Position numbers and translations under genes: made by a program
Notes under the pieces: model-generated
What the model was told of the DNA's origin: nothing
The model's input: the letters and a program-made list of their open reading frames with translations, nothing else
Databases searched by the model: none
Shown here: positions 56,221 through 64,000 of the stretch, one piece after another
Numbering within the stretch: position 1 is the stretch's first letter
Layout of the letters: each line of letters starts with the position of its first letter
Assembly: GCF_006440775.1 (NCBI RefSeq)
Contig: NZ_VFTZ01000015.1
Span: 101,191-165,190, forward strand
DNA: 64,000 nucleotides
Reading direction: 5' to 3'
Source: Mesorhizobium sp. B2-7-2
GTDB lineage: Bacteria > Pseudomonadota > Alphaproteobacteria > Rhizobiales > Rhizobiaceae

Positions 56221-57387
56221 CTACCTGATCCGGTCGAGGATGGAAACGTAGTTGGCGACGGCCGCGCCGCCCATATTGAAGATGCCGCCGAGTTTTGCGC
56301 CCGGCACCTGGATGCCGCCGGCTTCGCCGGTGAGCTGCATGGCTGTCAGCACATGCATCGAGACACCGGTGGCGCCGATCGGGTGGCCCTTGGCCTTCAG
56401 GCCGCCGGACGGATTGACCGGCAGGCGCCCGTCCTTTGCCGTCGTGCCATCCAGCGCCAGCTTGGCGCCCTCTCCTGGCTTGGCGAGCCCCATCGCTTCG
56501 TATTCGATCAATTCGGCGATGGTGAAGCAGTCATGCGTCTCGACGAAGGAGAGGTCGTCGAGCGTCACGCCAGCCTTCTTCAGCGCCTGCTCCCAGGCGC
56601 GCTCGCAACCCTCGAAGGAGAGGATGTCGCGCTTCGACATCGGCAGGAAGTCCTGCACATGCTCATTGGCGCGGAAAGTCACGGCGCGGCGCATCTTCAG
56701 CGCCGTCGCCGTGTCGGTGAGAACGAGCGCCGAGGCGCCGTCGGTGACCAGCGAGCAGTCGGTGCGCTTCAGCGGACCGGCGACGAACGGATTCTTCTCG
56801 CTTTCCTGGCGGCAGAACTCGTAGCCGAAATCCTTGCGCATCTGGGCGTAGGGATTGTCGACGCCATTCCGATGGTTCTTGGCGGCGATCATGGCCAGCG
56901 CGTCCGATTGGTCGCCATAGCGCTGGAAATAGGCCTGCGCGATCTTGCCGAAGACGCCGGCGAAGCCTGCCGGCGTGTCGCCATCTTCCGGCAGGTAGGA
57001 TGCCTTGAGCAGGTTCTTGCCGATCTCGGGTCCAGGCGTGGTCGTCATCTGCTCGGCGCCGACCACCAGCACGATGCGAGCGGCGTTGGCGTCGATGGCG
57101 CGGATGCCTTGACGGACGGCGGCCGAACCGGTGGCGCAGGCGTTCTCGACGCGCGTCGCCGGCTTGAAGCGCAGCCGGTCGTCGGCCTGGAGCACGAGGC
57201 TTGCGGTGAAATCCTGCGGCGAGAAGCCGGCGTTGAAATGGCCAAGCACGATCTCGTCGACATCGTCCGGGCCGATGCCGGCGTGGTCGAGCGCTTCGAC
57301 GGCGACCTTGGTGATCAGGCCCTCCAGCGTCTCGCCTTCGAGCTTGCCGAAGCGCGAATGCGCCCAGCCGACGATGCATGCGGTCAT
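56221..57387 (-). CDS. thiolase / acetyl-CoA acetyltransferase family protein
   Basis: This 388-residue thiolase has an active-site Cys in ENACATGSAAVRQG, a His in VETHDCFTIAE and the C-terminal GHPIGATG motif. The HDCF and FNMGGAAVAN end place it in the thiolase subgroup often annotated as lipid-transfer-like or acetyl-CoA acetyltransferase, rather than PhbA or FadA, which have NxH in the CxG site. The substrate is unknown. Divergent from betI; a 14-bp dyad lies between the two (57447-57460). Confidence 0.9.
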   Translation of the reverse strand: MTACIVGWAHSRFGKLEGETLEGLITKVAVEALDHAGIGPDDVDEIVLGHFNAGFSPQDFTASLVLQADDRLRFKPATRVENACATGSAAVRQGIRAIDANAARIVLVVGAEQMTTTPGPEIGKNLLKASYLPEDGDTPAGFAGVFGKIAQAYFQRYGDQSDALAMIAAKNHRNGVDNPYAQMRKDFGYEFCRQESEKNPFVAGPLKRTDCSLVTDGASALVLTDTATALKMRRAVTFRANEHVQDFLPMSKRDILSFEGCERAWEQALKKAGVTLDDLSFVETHDCFTIAELIEYEAMGLAKPGEGAKLALDGTTAKDGRLPVNPSGGLKAKGHPIGATGVSMHVLTAMQLTGEAGGIQVPGAKLGGIFNMGGAAVANYVSILDRIR

Positions 57388-57446
57388 GGCAACCTCCATC
57401 TGTGCCGCAGCCTAGCACGATCGCACGCGGCATGTGATTCAATATT

Positions 57447-57460
57447 GTTCAATAATGAAC
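57447..57460. promoter_or_regulatory. dyad in the thiolase/betI divergent promoter region
   Basis: GTTCA-ataa-TGAAC, with AT-rich flanks (TTCAATATTGTTCAATAATG), is 60 bp upstream of the thiolase start. It is a possible operator; the regulator is unknown. Confidence 0.5.
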
Positions 57461-57526
57461 CGTTTCCAGCCCCATGCCATGGGCCAGAACGACACGATCG
57501 GTTGATCCCGGTGTCGATTTTTATTG

Positions 57527-57540
57527 ATTGACGCGTCAAT
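57527..57540. promoter_or_regulatory. BetI operator
   Basis: The perfect palindrome ATTGACGCGTCAAT lies in TTATTGATTGACGCGTCAAT plus AAAAAATAA, 35 bp before betI. Its TTGA..TCAATAA form resembles known BetI operators, so choline-controlled autoregulation is likely. Confidence 0.75.
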
Positions 57541-57574
57541 AAAAAATAACCTTGGCTCGAACCGGACCCCCAGA

Positions 57575-58165
57575 ATGCCCAAAATCGGAATGGAGCCAGT
57601 GCGCCGCAGGGCGCTGATCGACGCGACGATCTCGGCGATCGGCGAGCGCGGATCGCTGGACGTGACGATGTCGGAGATCGCCGGCCGCGCCGGGGTGTCG
57701 TCGGCGCTGGCGCATCATTATTTCGGCGCCAAGGACGAATTGCTCTTCGCAACGATGCGGCACATCCTCGCTGAGCTCAACACCGACACCAGACGCGCGT
57801 TCGGCCTTGCCGCGACACCGCGCCAGCGCGTCTCGGCCGTCGTCGCCGTCAGCTTTTCCGACGAGCAGTTCCAGCCTCAGATCATCGCCGCCTGGCTCGC
57901 CTTCTATGTCGAGGCACAGAAATCGATGGAGCTGCGGCGGCTGCTGCGCATCTATGCGCGGCGGCTCCATTCGAACCTGATGAGCGGGCTGACCGGCATC
58001 CTGCCTCGGGCCGAGGCAGACCGCGTGGCGGAAGCGACCGCGGCACTGATCGACGGGCTCTACATCCGCCGCGCGCTGAAGGACGGCGTGCCCGACGCGC
58101 AGACCGCGATCGCGCTCGTGGAAGACTATCTCGAAACCAAGCTCAACGGACGGAGCCTGCCTTGA
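57575..58165 (+). CDS. betI: transcriptional repressor BetI (TetR family)
   Basis: BetI represses the bet genes and is released by choline. The 196-residue protein has the TetR helix-turn-helix: RRRALIDATISAIGERGSLDVTMSEIAGRAGVSSALAHHYFGAKDELLFATMRH (outline), with PKIGMEPVRR, the usual BetI start. The C-terminal domain has FYVEAQKSMELRRLLRIYARRLHSNL, typical of BetI. The start at 57575 was chosen for that reason; the frame is open to 57524. It overlaps betC by 4 bp (ATGA-type). Confidence 0.95.
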   Translation: MPKIGMEPVRRRALIDATISAIGERGSLDVTMSEIAGRAGVSSALAHHYFGAKDELLFATMRHILAELNTDTRRAFGLAATPRQRVSAVVAVSFSDEQFQPQIIAAWLAFYVEAQKSMELRRLLRIYARRLHSNLMSGLTGILPRAEADRVAEATAALIDGLYIRRALKDGVPDAQTAIALVEDYLETKLNGRSLP

Positions 58166-59691
58166 CCACCCGGCGACCCAATTTCCTGATCGTCATGGTC
58201 GATCAGCTCAACGGCACGTTCTTTCCGGACGGCCCGGCGGACTTCCTGCATGCGCCGCACCTGAAGGCGCTTGCCGCGCGCTCGGCGCGCTTCGCCAACA
58301 ATTACACTGCCTCGCCGCTCTGCGCGCCTGGCCGCGCTTCGTTCATGAGCGGGCAACTGCCGTCGCGCACCGGGGTCTATGACAACGCCGCCGAGTTCGC
58401 CTCTTCCATTCCGACCTTCACCCACCATCTGCGCGCCGCCGGCTACTACACCTGCCTGTCCGGCAAGATGCATTTCGTCGGGCCCGACCAGTTGCACGGT
58501 TTCGAGGAGCGTCTGACCACCGACATCTACCCCGCCGATTTCGGCTGGACGCCAGACTACCGCAAGCCCGGCGAGCGCATCGACTGGTGGTATCACAATC
58601 TGGGTTCGGTCACAGGCGCCGGCGTCGCCGAGATCACCAACCAGATGGAGTATGACGACGAGGTCGTCTTCCTTGCCATGCAAAAGCTCTACCAGCTGTC
58701 GCGCGAGCAGGACGACGCGGGTCATCGCCCCTGGTGCCTTACCGTTTCGCTGTCGCACCCGCACGACCCCTATGTGGCGCGCAAGCAGTATTGGGATCTC
58801 TACGAGAACTGCCAGGCGCTCGATCCTGAAATCCCGTTCATACCGCATGACGCGCAGGATACGCATTCGCAACGGCTCTACCGCGCCAGCGACTACCAAG
58901 CCTTCGAGATCACGCCAGAACAAGTGCGCCGTTCGCGGCGCGGCTATTTCGCCAACATTTCCTATGTCGACGACAAGCTCGGCGAGATTCTGGACGTCCT
59001 CACGCGTACCCGCATGCTCGACGACACAACCGTCCTGTTCTGCTCGGACCACGGCGACATGCTGGGCGAGCGCGGCCTGTGGTTCAAGATGAGCTTCTTC
59101 GAAGGCTCGGCGCGCGTGCCGCTGATGATCGCCGGCAAGGACGTGCCGGCCGGCCTGATCGCGGCGCCGGTTTCCAATCTCGACGTGACGCCGACGCTCT
59201 GCGACCTAGCCGGTATCGACATCGCGGCAATCGAACCGTGGACCGACGGTCAGTCGCTGCTGCCGCTGCTCGACGGCAAGGCGCGAAGCGGGCCGGTGCT
59301 GATGGAGTATGCGGCCGAAGGCTCCTACGCGCCGCTGGTCGCGATGCGCGACGGTAAATACAAATTCGTCCATTGCGAGCTCGACGCGCCGCAACTGTTC
59401 GATCTCGATACCGATCCGCTCGAGCGTGACAACCTCGCCGACGATCCGGCGAACGCAGCCCTGGTGGCGGCGTTCATGGACAAGGTCGGGGCCCGCTGGG
59501 ACATGGCCGCCTTCGACGCCGCCGTGCGCGAAAGCCAGGCGCGCCGCTGGGTCGTCTATCCGGCGCTGCGCAACGGCGCCTACTACCCGTGGGATTTCCA
59601 GCCGCTGCAGAAGGCGTCGGAACGCTACATGCGTAACCACATGAACCTCGACAATCTCGAAGAGAGCAAACGCTATCCGAGAGGCGAATAA
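58162..59691 (+). CDS. betC: choline-sulfatase BetC
   Basis: BetC hydrolyses choline-O-sulfate to choline and sulfate, giving rhizobia an extra source of betaine. The 509-residue sulfatase has the formylglycine-modified Cys54 in LCAPGRASFMSG and an N-terminal metal site in FLIVMVDQLNG. It also has the C-terminal metal ligands CSDHGDMLGERGLW and the BetC-specific C-terminus FQPLQKASERYMRNHMNLD. It overlaps betI by 4 bp and the next gene by 1 bp. Confidence 0.97.
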   Translation: MTTRRPNFLIVMVDQLNGTFFPDGPADFLHAPHLKALAARSARFANNYTASPLCAPGRASFMSGQLPSRTGVYDNAAEFASSIPTFTHHLRAAGYYTCLSGKMHFVGPDQLHGFEERLTTDIYPADFGWTPDYRKPGERIDWWYHNLGSVTGAGVAEITNQMEYDDEVVFLAMQKLYQLSREQDDAGHRPWCLTVSLSHPHDPYVARKQYWDLYENCQALDPEIPFIPHDAQDTHSQRLYRASDYQAFEITPEQVRRSRRGYFANISYVDDKLGEILDVLTRTRMLDDTTVLFCSDHGDMLGERGLWFKMSFFEGSARVPLMIAGKDVPAGLIAAPVSNLDVTPTLCDLAGIDIAAIEPWTDGQSLLPLLDGKARSGPVLMEYAAEGSYAPLVAMRDGKYKFVHCELDAPQLFDLDTDPLERDNLADDPANAALVAAFMDKVGARWDMAAFDAAVRESQARRWVVYPALRNGAYYPWDFQPLQKASERYMRNHMNLDNLEESKRYPRGE

Positions 59692-60692
59692 TGGCTGACG
59701 TTCTCGTTCCCACCCTCGACCATCTGAAACAGGCCTATGCCGTCACCTCGACGGCCACGCAGGTGACGCCGCTGCTGGAGTCGGCGGCGCTCGCAAAAGA
59801 GACGGGTGCAGCGCGGATCTTCGTCAAGCCGGAGTCGCTGCAATGGGCCGGCTCCTTCAAGGTGCGCGGCGCCTATTGGCGGTTGAACCGGCTTTCGCCG
59901 GATGAAGCGAAAAAGGGGGTCGTCGCCTATTCCTCCGGCAATTTCGCGCAAGGGCTGGCGGCGGCCGGCCAGGCGCTGGGCATCCCCGTCACCATTGTCA
60001 TGCCTATCGACGCGCCCGCCGCCAAGCGCGACGCGACCGCCGGTTATGGCGCGCGCGTGGTGCTGACGGATCATGGCGAACGGGCCCGCGAGGAAGTTGC
60101 GGCTGCAAAGGCGCGCGAGATCGCCGAGAGCGAGCATCTCACCTTGCTGCATCCCTTCGACGATCCTGAGATCGTCGCCGGCCAGGCCGGCGCGGGACTG
60201 GAAGCGCTCGACCAGCTGGCAATGAAGAAGGCGCATGCAGACCTGGTATTCTGCTCGGTCGGCGGCGGCGGGTTGATCGGCGGTGTTTCGCTGGCCTTCC
60301 ACTATCTGTCGCGCAACACCGAGATCATCGCCGTCGAGCCGGAAGGTTTCAACGGCATGGGCTCGTCGCTGGCGCATGGCGCGATCGAGACCATGCCGAT
60401 CGGGCCGAAATCGATCTGCGACGGGCTGATGGCGCGCAAGCCCGGCGACGCGCCCTTCGCGGCGGTGCGCGCGGCCGGCGTGCGCGGCGTCACCGTCGAC
60501 GACGCCTCGGTGCGGTGGGCGATGAAGATCGCCTTCGAGCGGATGAAGCTGGTGCTGGAGCCTTCGGGCGCGGCATCGCTCGCGGCGCTGCTCGGCGGCA
60601 AGGTGGATGTGAAGGACAAGACCGTCCTTGTGGTTGCAACCGGCGGCAATGTCTCGCTCGCCGACTTTATGGCGCATGTGAACAATGCTTGA
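59691..60692 (+). CDS. PLP-dependent threonine/serine dehydratase-like enzyme in the bet operon
   Basis: This 333-residue fold-type II PLP enzyme has the Schiff-base Lys57 in WAGSFKVRGA, the phosphate-binding SSGNFAQG and SVGGGGLIGG motifs, and C-terminal TGGNVSLADFMAHVN. It fits the threonine dehydratase / serine racemase group. Its start overlaps betC's stop (TAATG), and its own end overlaps betA by 8 bp, so it is fully integrated between betC and betA. No role for such an enzyme is known in betaine synthesis. It may handle a 3-hydroxy amino acid that enters via the same conditions. Confidence 0.9.
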   Translation: MADVLVPTLDHLKQAYAVTSTATQVTPLLESAALAKETGAARIFVKPESLQWAGSFKVRGAYWRLNRLSPDEAKKGVVAYSSGNFAQGLAAAGQALGIPVTIVMPIDAPAAKRDATAGYGARVVLTDHGERAREEVAAAKAREIAESEHLTLLHPFDDPEIVAGQAGAGLEALDQLAMKKAHADLVFCSVGGGGLIGGVSLAFHYLSRNTEIIAVEPEGFNGMGSSLAHGAIETMPIGPKSICDGLMARKPGDAPFAAVRAAGVRGVTVDDASVRWAMKIAFERMKLVLEPSGAASLAALLGGKVDVKDKTVLVVATGGNVSLADFMAHVNNA

Positions 60693-62337
60693 AGCGGATT
60701 TCGTCATCATCGGCTCCGGCTCAGCCGGCTCGGCCATGGCCTACAGGCTATCGGAAGACGGCAAGCACTCGGTGATCGTCATCGAGTTCGGCGGCACCGA
60801 TATGGGGCCGCTGATCCAGATGCCGTCGGCGCTGTCGATCCCGCTCAATATGAGCCTCTACGACTGGGGGTTCGCCAGCGAGCCGGAGCCGCATCTCGGC
60901 GGGCGCGTGCTGGCCACCCCGCGCGGCAAGGTGCTCGGCGGCTCGTCCTCGATCAACGGCATGGTCTATGTGCGCGGACATGCGCATGACTTCGACCACT
61001 GGGCCGAACAGGGCGCCGCAGGCTGGGCGTTCGCCGACGTGCTTCCCTATTTCAAGCGCATGGAGGATTGCGACGGCGGCGAGGATGGCTGGCGGGGCAA
61101 AGGCGGACCATTGCATGTGCAGCGCGGCACGCGGAAAAATCCGCTCTACGGCGCCTTCGTCGAGGCGGGCCGCCAGGCCGGGTTCGAGCTCACCGACGAC
61201 TATAACGGCTCCAAGCAGGAAGGTTTCGGGCCGATGGAACAGACCATTCTGGGCGGCCGCCGCTGGTCGGCGGCGAACGCCTATCTGAAGCCGGCTCTCA
61301 GACGCGGAAATGTCAGGCTGCTCAAGGGTTTCGCCCGGCGCGTGGTAATCGAGAATCAACGCGCGATCGGCGTCGAGATTGAAGCTGATAAAAAGATTCA
61401 GGTCGTTAAGGCGCGGCGTGAGGTGATCGTCGCGGCCTCGTCGATCAATTCGCCAAAGATCCTGATGCTGTCAGGCATCGGCCCGGGCGCGCATCTCCAG
61501 GAAAACGGCATCCAGGTGGTTGCCGACCGGCCGGGCGTCGGCGGCAATCTGCAGGATCATCTGGAGCTTTATATCCAACAGGAATCGACCAAGCCGATCA
61601 CGCTGAACTCGGTGCTCAATCCTTTCTCGAAGGCGCTGATCGGCGCGCAATGGCTTTTCTTCAAGACCGGCCTTGGCGCCACCAACCATTTCGAGGCGGC
61701 AGCCTTCGTGCGTTCGCAGGCCGGCGTCGATTACCCCGATATCCAGTATCACTTCATCCCTGCGGCGGTGCGCTATGACGGCAAGTCGGCGGCGAAGTCG
61801 CACGGCTTCCAGGCGCATGTCGGGCCGATGCGCTCGAAGTCGCGCGGCTCGGTCGGCCTGCGCTCGCCCGATCCGAAGGCCAAGCCGGTGATCCGCTTCA
61901 ACTATATGTCGCATCCGGACGACTGGAGCGAGTTCCGCCACTGCATCCGGCTGACGCGCGAGATCTTCGGCCAGAAGGCCTTCGATGGCTTCCGCGGCAA
62001 GGAGATTTCACCGGGCAGCCATGTGCAGTCGGACGACGAGCTCGACGCCTTCATCCGCGACCATGCCGAGAGCGCCTACCATCCTTGCGGCACCTGCAGG
62101 ATGGGCCGCGCCGACGATCCTACGGCCGTCGTCGATCCGGAATGCCGGGTGATCGGCGTCGAGGGGCTGCGCGTCGCCGACTCCTCGATCTTCCCGCGGG
62201 TGACCAACGGCAACCTCAACGCGCCGTCGATCATGACCGGCGAGAAGGCGTCCGATCACATCCTTGGCCGAACGCCGCTGGCGCCATCCAACCAGGAACC
62301 GTGGATCAATCCGCGCTGGCAGGTGGCGGACCGATAG
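60685..62337 (+). CDS. betA: choline dehydrogenase BetA
   Basis: BetA is a membrane-associated FAD enzyme of the GMC family that oxidises choline to betaine aldehyde and partly further to glycine betaine. The 550-residue protein has FVIIGSGSAGSAMAYRLSE for FAD binding, the GMC signature GGSSSINGMVYVRG, and the C-terminal active-site region HPCGTCRMGRADDPTAV and VTNGNLNAPSIMTGEKASD. It overlaps the preceding dehydratase gene by 8 bp. Confidence 0.97.
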   Translation: MLEADFVIIGSGSAGSAMAYRLSEDGKHSVIVIEFGGTDMGPLIQMPSALSIPLNMSLYDWGFASEPEPHLGGRVLATPRGKVLGGSSSINGMVYVRGHAHDFDHWAEQGAAGWAFADVLPYFKRMEDCDGGEDGWRGKGGPLHVQRGTRKNPLYGAFVEAGRQAGFELTDDYNGSKQEGFGPMEQTILGGRRWSAANAYLKPALRRGNVRLLKGFARRVVIENQRAIGVEIEADKKIQVVKARREVIVAASSINSPKILMLSGIGPGAHLQENGIQVVADRPGVGGNLQDHLELYIQQESTKPITLNSVLNPFSKALIGAQWLFFKTGLGATNHFEAAAFVRSQAGVDYPDIQYHFIPAAVRYDGKSAAKSHGFQAHVGPMRSKSRGSVGLRSPDPKAKPVIRFNYMSHPDDWSEFRHCIRLTREIFGQKAFDGFRGKEISPGSHVQSDDELDAFIRDHAESAYHPCGTCRMGRADDPTAVVDPECRVIGVEGLRVADSSIFPRVTNGNLNAPSIMTGEKASDHILGRTPLAPSNQEPWINPRWQVADR

Positions 62338-62387
62338 GGCATTGTCGGGCACACCCGCCCGATCGGCGAACAGTTCCGGAGAAAGCC

Positions 62388-63851
62388 ATGCGCGCCCAGC
62401 CAACGGCATCGCACTACGTCAACGGCCGCTACATCGAGGACGAAGGCGGTGCCCCGCTGCCGGTGATCTATCCGGCTACCGGCGAGATCATCGCCACGCT
62501 GCATTCGGCAACGCCGAACGTGCTGGAGCTGGCGATCGAAGCCGCCCGGGCCGCGCAGCCTGCCTGGGCACGGTTGAAGCCCGTCGAGCGCGGCCGCATC
62601 CTGCGCCGCGCTGCCGACATTCTGCGCGCGCGCAATGCCGATCTGGCCCGCATCGAGACGCTCGACACCGGCAAACCGATCCAGGAAACGCTGGTGGCCG
62701 ACGCCCCTTCGGCCGCCGACTGCCTGGAATATTTCGCCGGAGCGGTCGCCGCCTTCAATGGCGAGATGATCGATCTCGGCGGGCCCTTCGCCTATACGCG
62801 CCGCGAGCCGCTCGGCGTCTGCGTCGGCATCGGCGCCTGGAACTATCCGATCCAGATCGCCGGCTGGAAGTCGGCGCCGGCTTTGGCCATGGGCAATGCC
62901 ATGGTATTCAAGCCGTCGGAGAACACGCCGCTTTCGGCGCTGGCACTGGCCGAGATCTATTCAGAGGCCGGCCTGCCCGACGGGCTGTTCAATGTCGTGC
63001 AAGGCTATGGCGATGTCGGCGCCGGCCTTGTCGGGCACGATGTCGTGGCCAAGGTCTCGGTGACCGGCTCGGTGCCGACCGGCCGCAAGGTGCTGTCGCT
63101 TGCCGGCTCGAAGATGAAGCACGCGACGATGGAGCTCGGCGGCAAGTCGCCGCTGATCGTCTTCGACGACGCCGATCTCGAGAACGCCATCGGCGGCGCC
63201 ATGCTCGGCAACTTCTACTCTACCGGCCAGATCTGCTCGAACGGCACGCGCGTCTTCGTGCAGAAGGGCCTGCACGACCGCTTCGTTGAGCGGCTTGTCG
63301 AGCGCACCAAGAAGATCCGCATCGGCGATCCGCTCGATCCGGAAACGCAGATGGGTCCGCTGGTCAACAAGGCGCAGCAGGACAAGGTCGTTTCCTATAT
63401 CGAAGCCGGCAAGCAGGATGGCGCCAGCCTAGCCTGCGGCGGCAATTTACCGTCGCTGCAGGGTTTCGAAGGCGGTTTTTTCGTCGAGCCGACGGTGTTC
63501 ACCAATGTCGCCGACACCATGCGGATCGCGCGCGAGGAGATTTTCGGACCGGTGATGAGCGTGCTCAAATTCGACAGCGAGGACGAGGTGATCGAGCGCG
63601 CCAACGACACCGAATTCGGGCTGGCGGCGGGCGTGTTCACGCGCGACCTGCCGCGCGCGCATCGCGTCATCGCCGAATTGCAGGCCGGCATCTGCTGGAT
63701 CAACGCCTACAATCTCACGCCGGTGGAAATGCCCTTCGGTGGCGTCAAGCAGTCCGGCATCGGCCGCGAGAATTCGCTGGCGGCGCTGGCGCATTATTCG
63801 CAGCTGAAGGCGGTTTATGTCGAGACGGGGGACGTGGCGAGCCCGTATTGA
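62388..63851 (+). CDS. betB: betaine aldehyde dehydrogenase BetB
   Basis: BetB is an NAD-dependent aldehyde dehydrogenase that makes glycine betaine. The 487-residue protein has the catalytic Cys283 in TGQICSNGTRV and the general-base Glu249 in TMELGGKSP, plus WNYPIQIAGWKSAPALAMGNAMVFKPSENTP (outline) of the cofactor site. It starts 50 bp after betA with a GGAGAAAG ribosome binding site. Overlapping frames upstream were rejected. Last gene of the operon. Confidence 0.97.
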   Translation: MRAQPTASHYVNGRYIEDEGGAPLPVIYPATGEIIATLHSATPNVLELAIEAARAAQPAWARLKPVERGRILRRAADILRARNADLARIETLDTGKPIQETLVADAPSAADCLEYFAGAVAAFNGEMIDLGGPFAYTRREPLGVCVGIGAWNYPIQIAGWKSAPALAMGNAMVFKPSENTPLSALALAEIYSEAGLPDGLFNVVQGYGDVGAGLVGHDVVAKVSVTGSVPTGRKVLSLAGSKMKHATMELGGKSPLIVFDDADLENAIGGAMLGNFYSTGQICSNGTRVFVQKGLHDRFVERLVERTKKIRIGDPLDPETQMGPLVNKAQQDKVVSYIEAGKQDGASLACGGNLPSLQGFEGGFFVEPTVFTNVADTMRIAREEIFGPVMSVLKFDSEDEVIERANDTEFGLAAGVFTRDLPRAHRVIAELQAGICWINAYNLTPVEMPFGGVKQSGIGRENSLAALAHYSQLKAVYVETGDVASPY

Positions 63852-63874
63852 GGGATTGACAGATCACGAAAGTC

Positions 63875-63903
63875 GGCGGGACAGCGCCCCCCTCTGTCCT
63901 GCC
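63875..63903. repeat. inverted repeat after betB, possible terminator
   Basis: GGCGGGACAG-cgcccccct-CTGTCCTGCC is a 10-bp stem with one G-T pair, 24 bp past betB. No T-run follows directly. It may be a transcription-end hairpin or an edge of a repeat continuing out of the window. The rest to 64000 shows no gene. Confidence 0.5.
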
Positions 63904-64000
63904 GGACATCTCCCCCACATGGGGCTAGGGCATATACACATCTTTCTGCGACGGATTGACTCGGTTGTGGCTGCTCGGATTCCGTGGCGGCGCAGGGTAT

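Overview
The window is high-GC chromosomal DNA from an alphaproteobacterium of the order Rhizobiales, most likely Mesorhizobium or a close relative. The strongest evidence is gene order. A minus-strand block runs (in transcription order) feuN candidate - feuP - feuQ - lipoprotein - cycH - cycJ - cycK - cycL - degP - response regulator - histidine kinase, an arrangement known from Rhizobium and Sinorhizobium. Rhizobial family markers agree: MucR, DUF1491, DUF2336, TIGR03808, IalB, BetICAB and an AnsA-type asparaginase. No rRNA, tRNA, CRISPR array or intact insertion sequence was seen.

Layout. 1-11.1 kb: envelope-stress and cytochrome c maturation block. 11.3-15.3 kb: a patchy accessory stretch. 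It holds a SnoaL-like protein, a 142-bp MITE-like element, an orphan phage-tail-like gene, an MttB-family methyltransferase, a decayed GcvT-domain remnant and an unknown membrane protein. 15.3-20.1 kb: PBP1A, a DUF1214/DUF1254 pair, and a DUF2336 protein. 20.3-22.6 kb: a MerR regulator with a carboxymuconolactone decarboxylase-like partner, a dispersed repeat, DUF1491 and a ParDE module. 22.6-28 kb: peptidoglycan-binding protein, sensor kinase, DUF5330, SufE, MucR and an SH3-like secreted protein. 28-37.5 kb: oligopeptidase B, SET protein, a Lon-N fusion, two c-type cytochromes, SodB, a branched-chain aminotransferase, a haloacid dehalogenase, an L,D-transpeptidase and a PaiB-like protein. 37.6-44.8 kb: a trimeric autotransporter adhesin operon with IalB-like partners and a nearby AraC regulator. 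45-50.5 kb: a HerA-like ATPase divergent from a two-subunit methylmalonyl-CoA mutase. 50.8-56.2 kb: AbrB-Doc and TacA-TacT toxin-antitoxin modules interleaved with GreA/B, TIGR03808, a methyltransferase and an asparaginase. 56.2-63.9 kb: a thiolase divergent from the osmoprotectant operon betI-betC-(PLP dehydratase)-betA-betB.

How the genes fit together. FeuP/FeuQ is a regulatory pair linked in rhizobia to iron uptake and cyclic glucan export. It sits upstream of the CycHJKL haem-lyase machinery, whose likely clients include the two c-type cytochromes near 32 kb. The bet operon turns choline-O-sulfate and choline into glycine betaine. The MttB homologue at 12.4-13.9 kb, next to a dead GcvT-domain remnant, may be what is left of a methylamine or betaine demethylation locus.

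The most unusual things are listed here. (1) A 142-bp near-palindrome flanked by TA supplies the stop codons of both neighbouring genes. (2) A PLP-dependent dehydratase lies inside the bet operon. (3) The adhesin operon has an unknown translationally coupled upstream gene. (4) A Lon substrate-binding domain has no ATPase or protease. (5) All three toxin genes overlap, tail to tail, a convergent neighbour. No clearly new defence or biosynthetic system was found.
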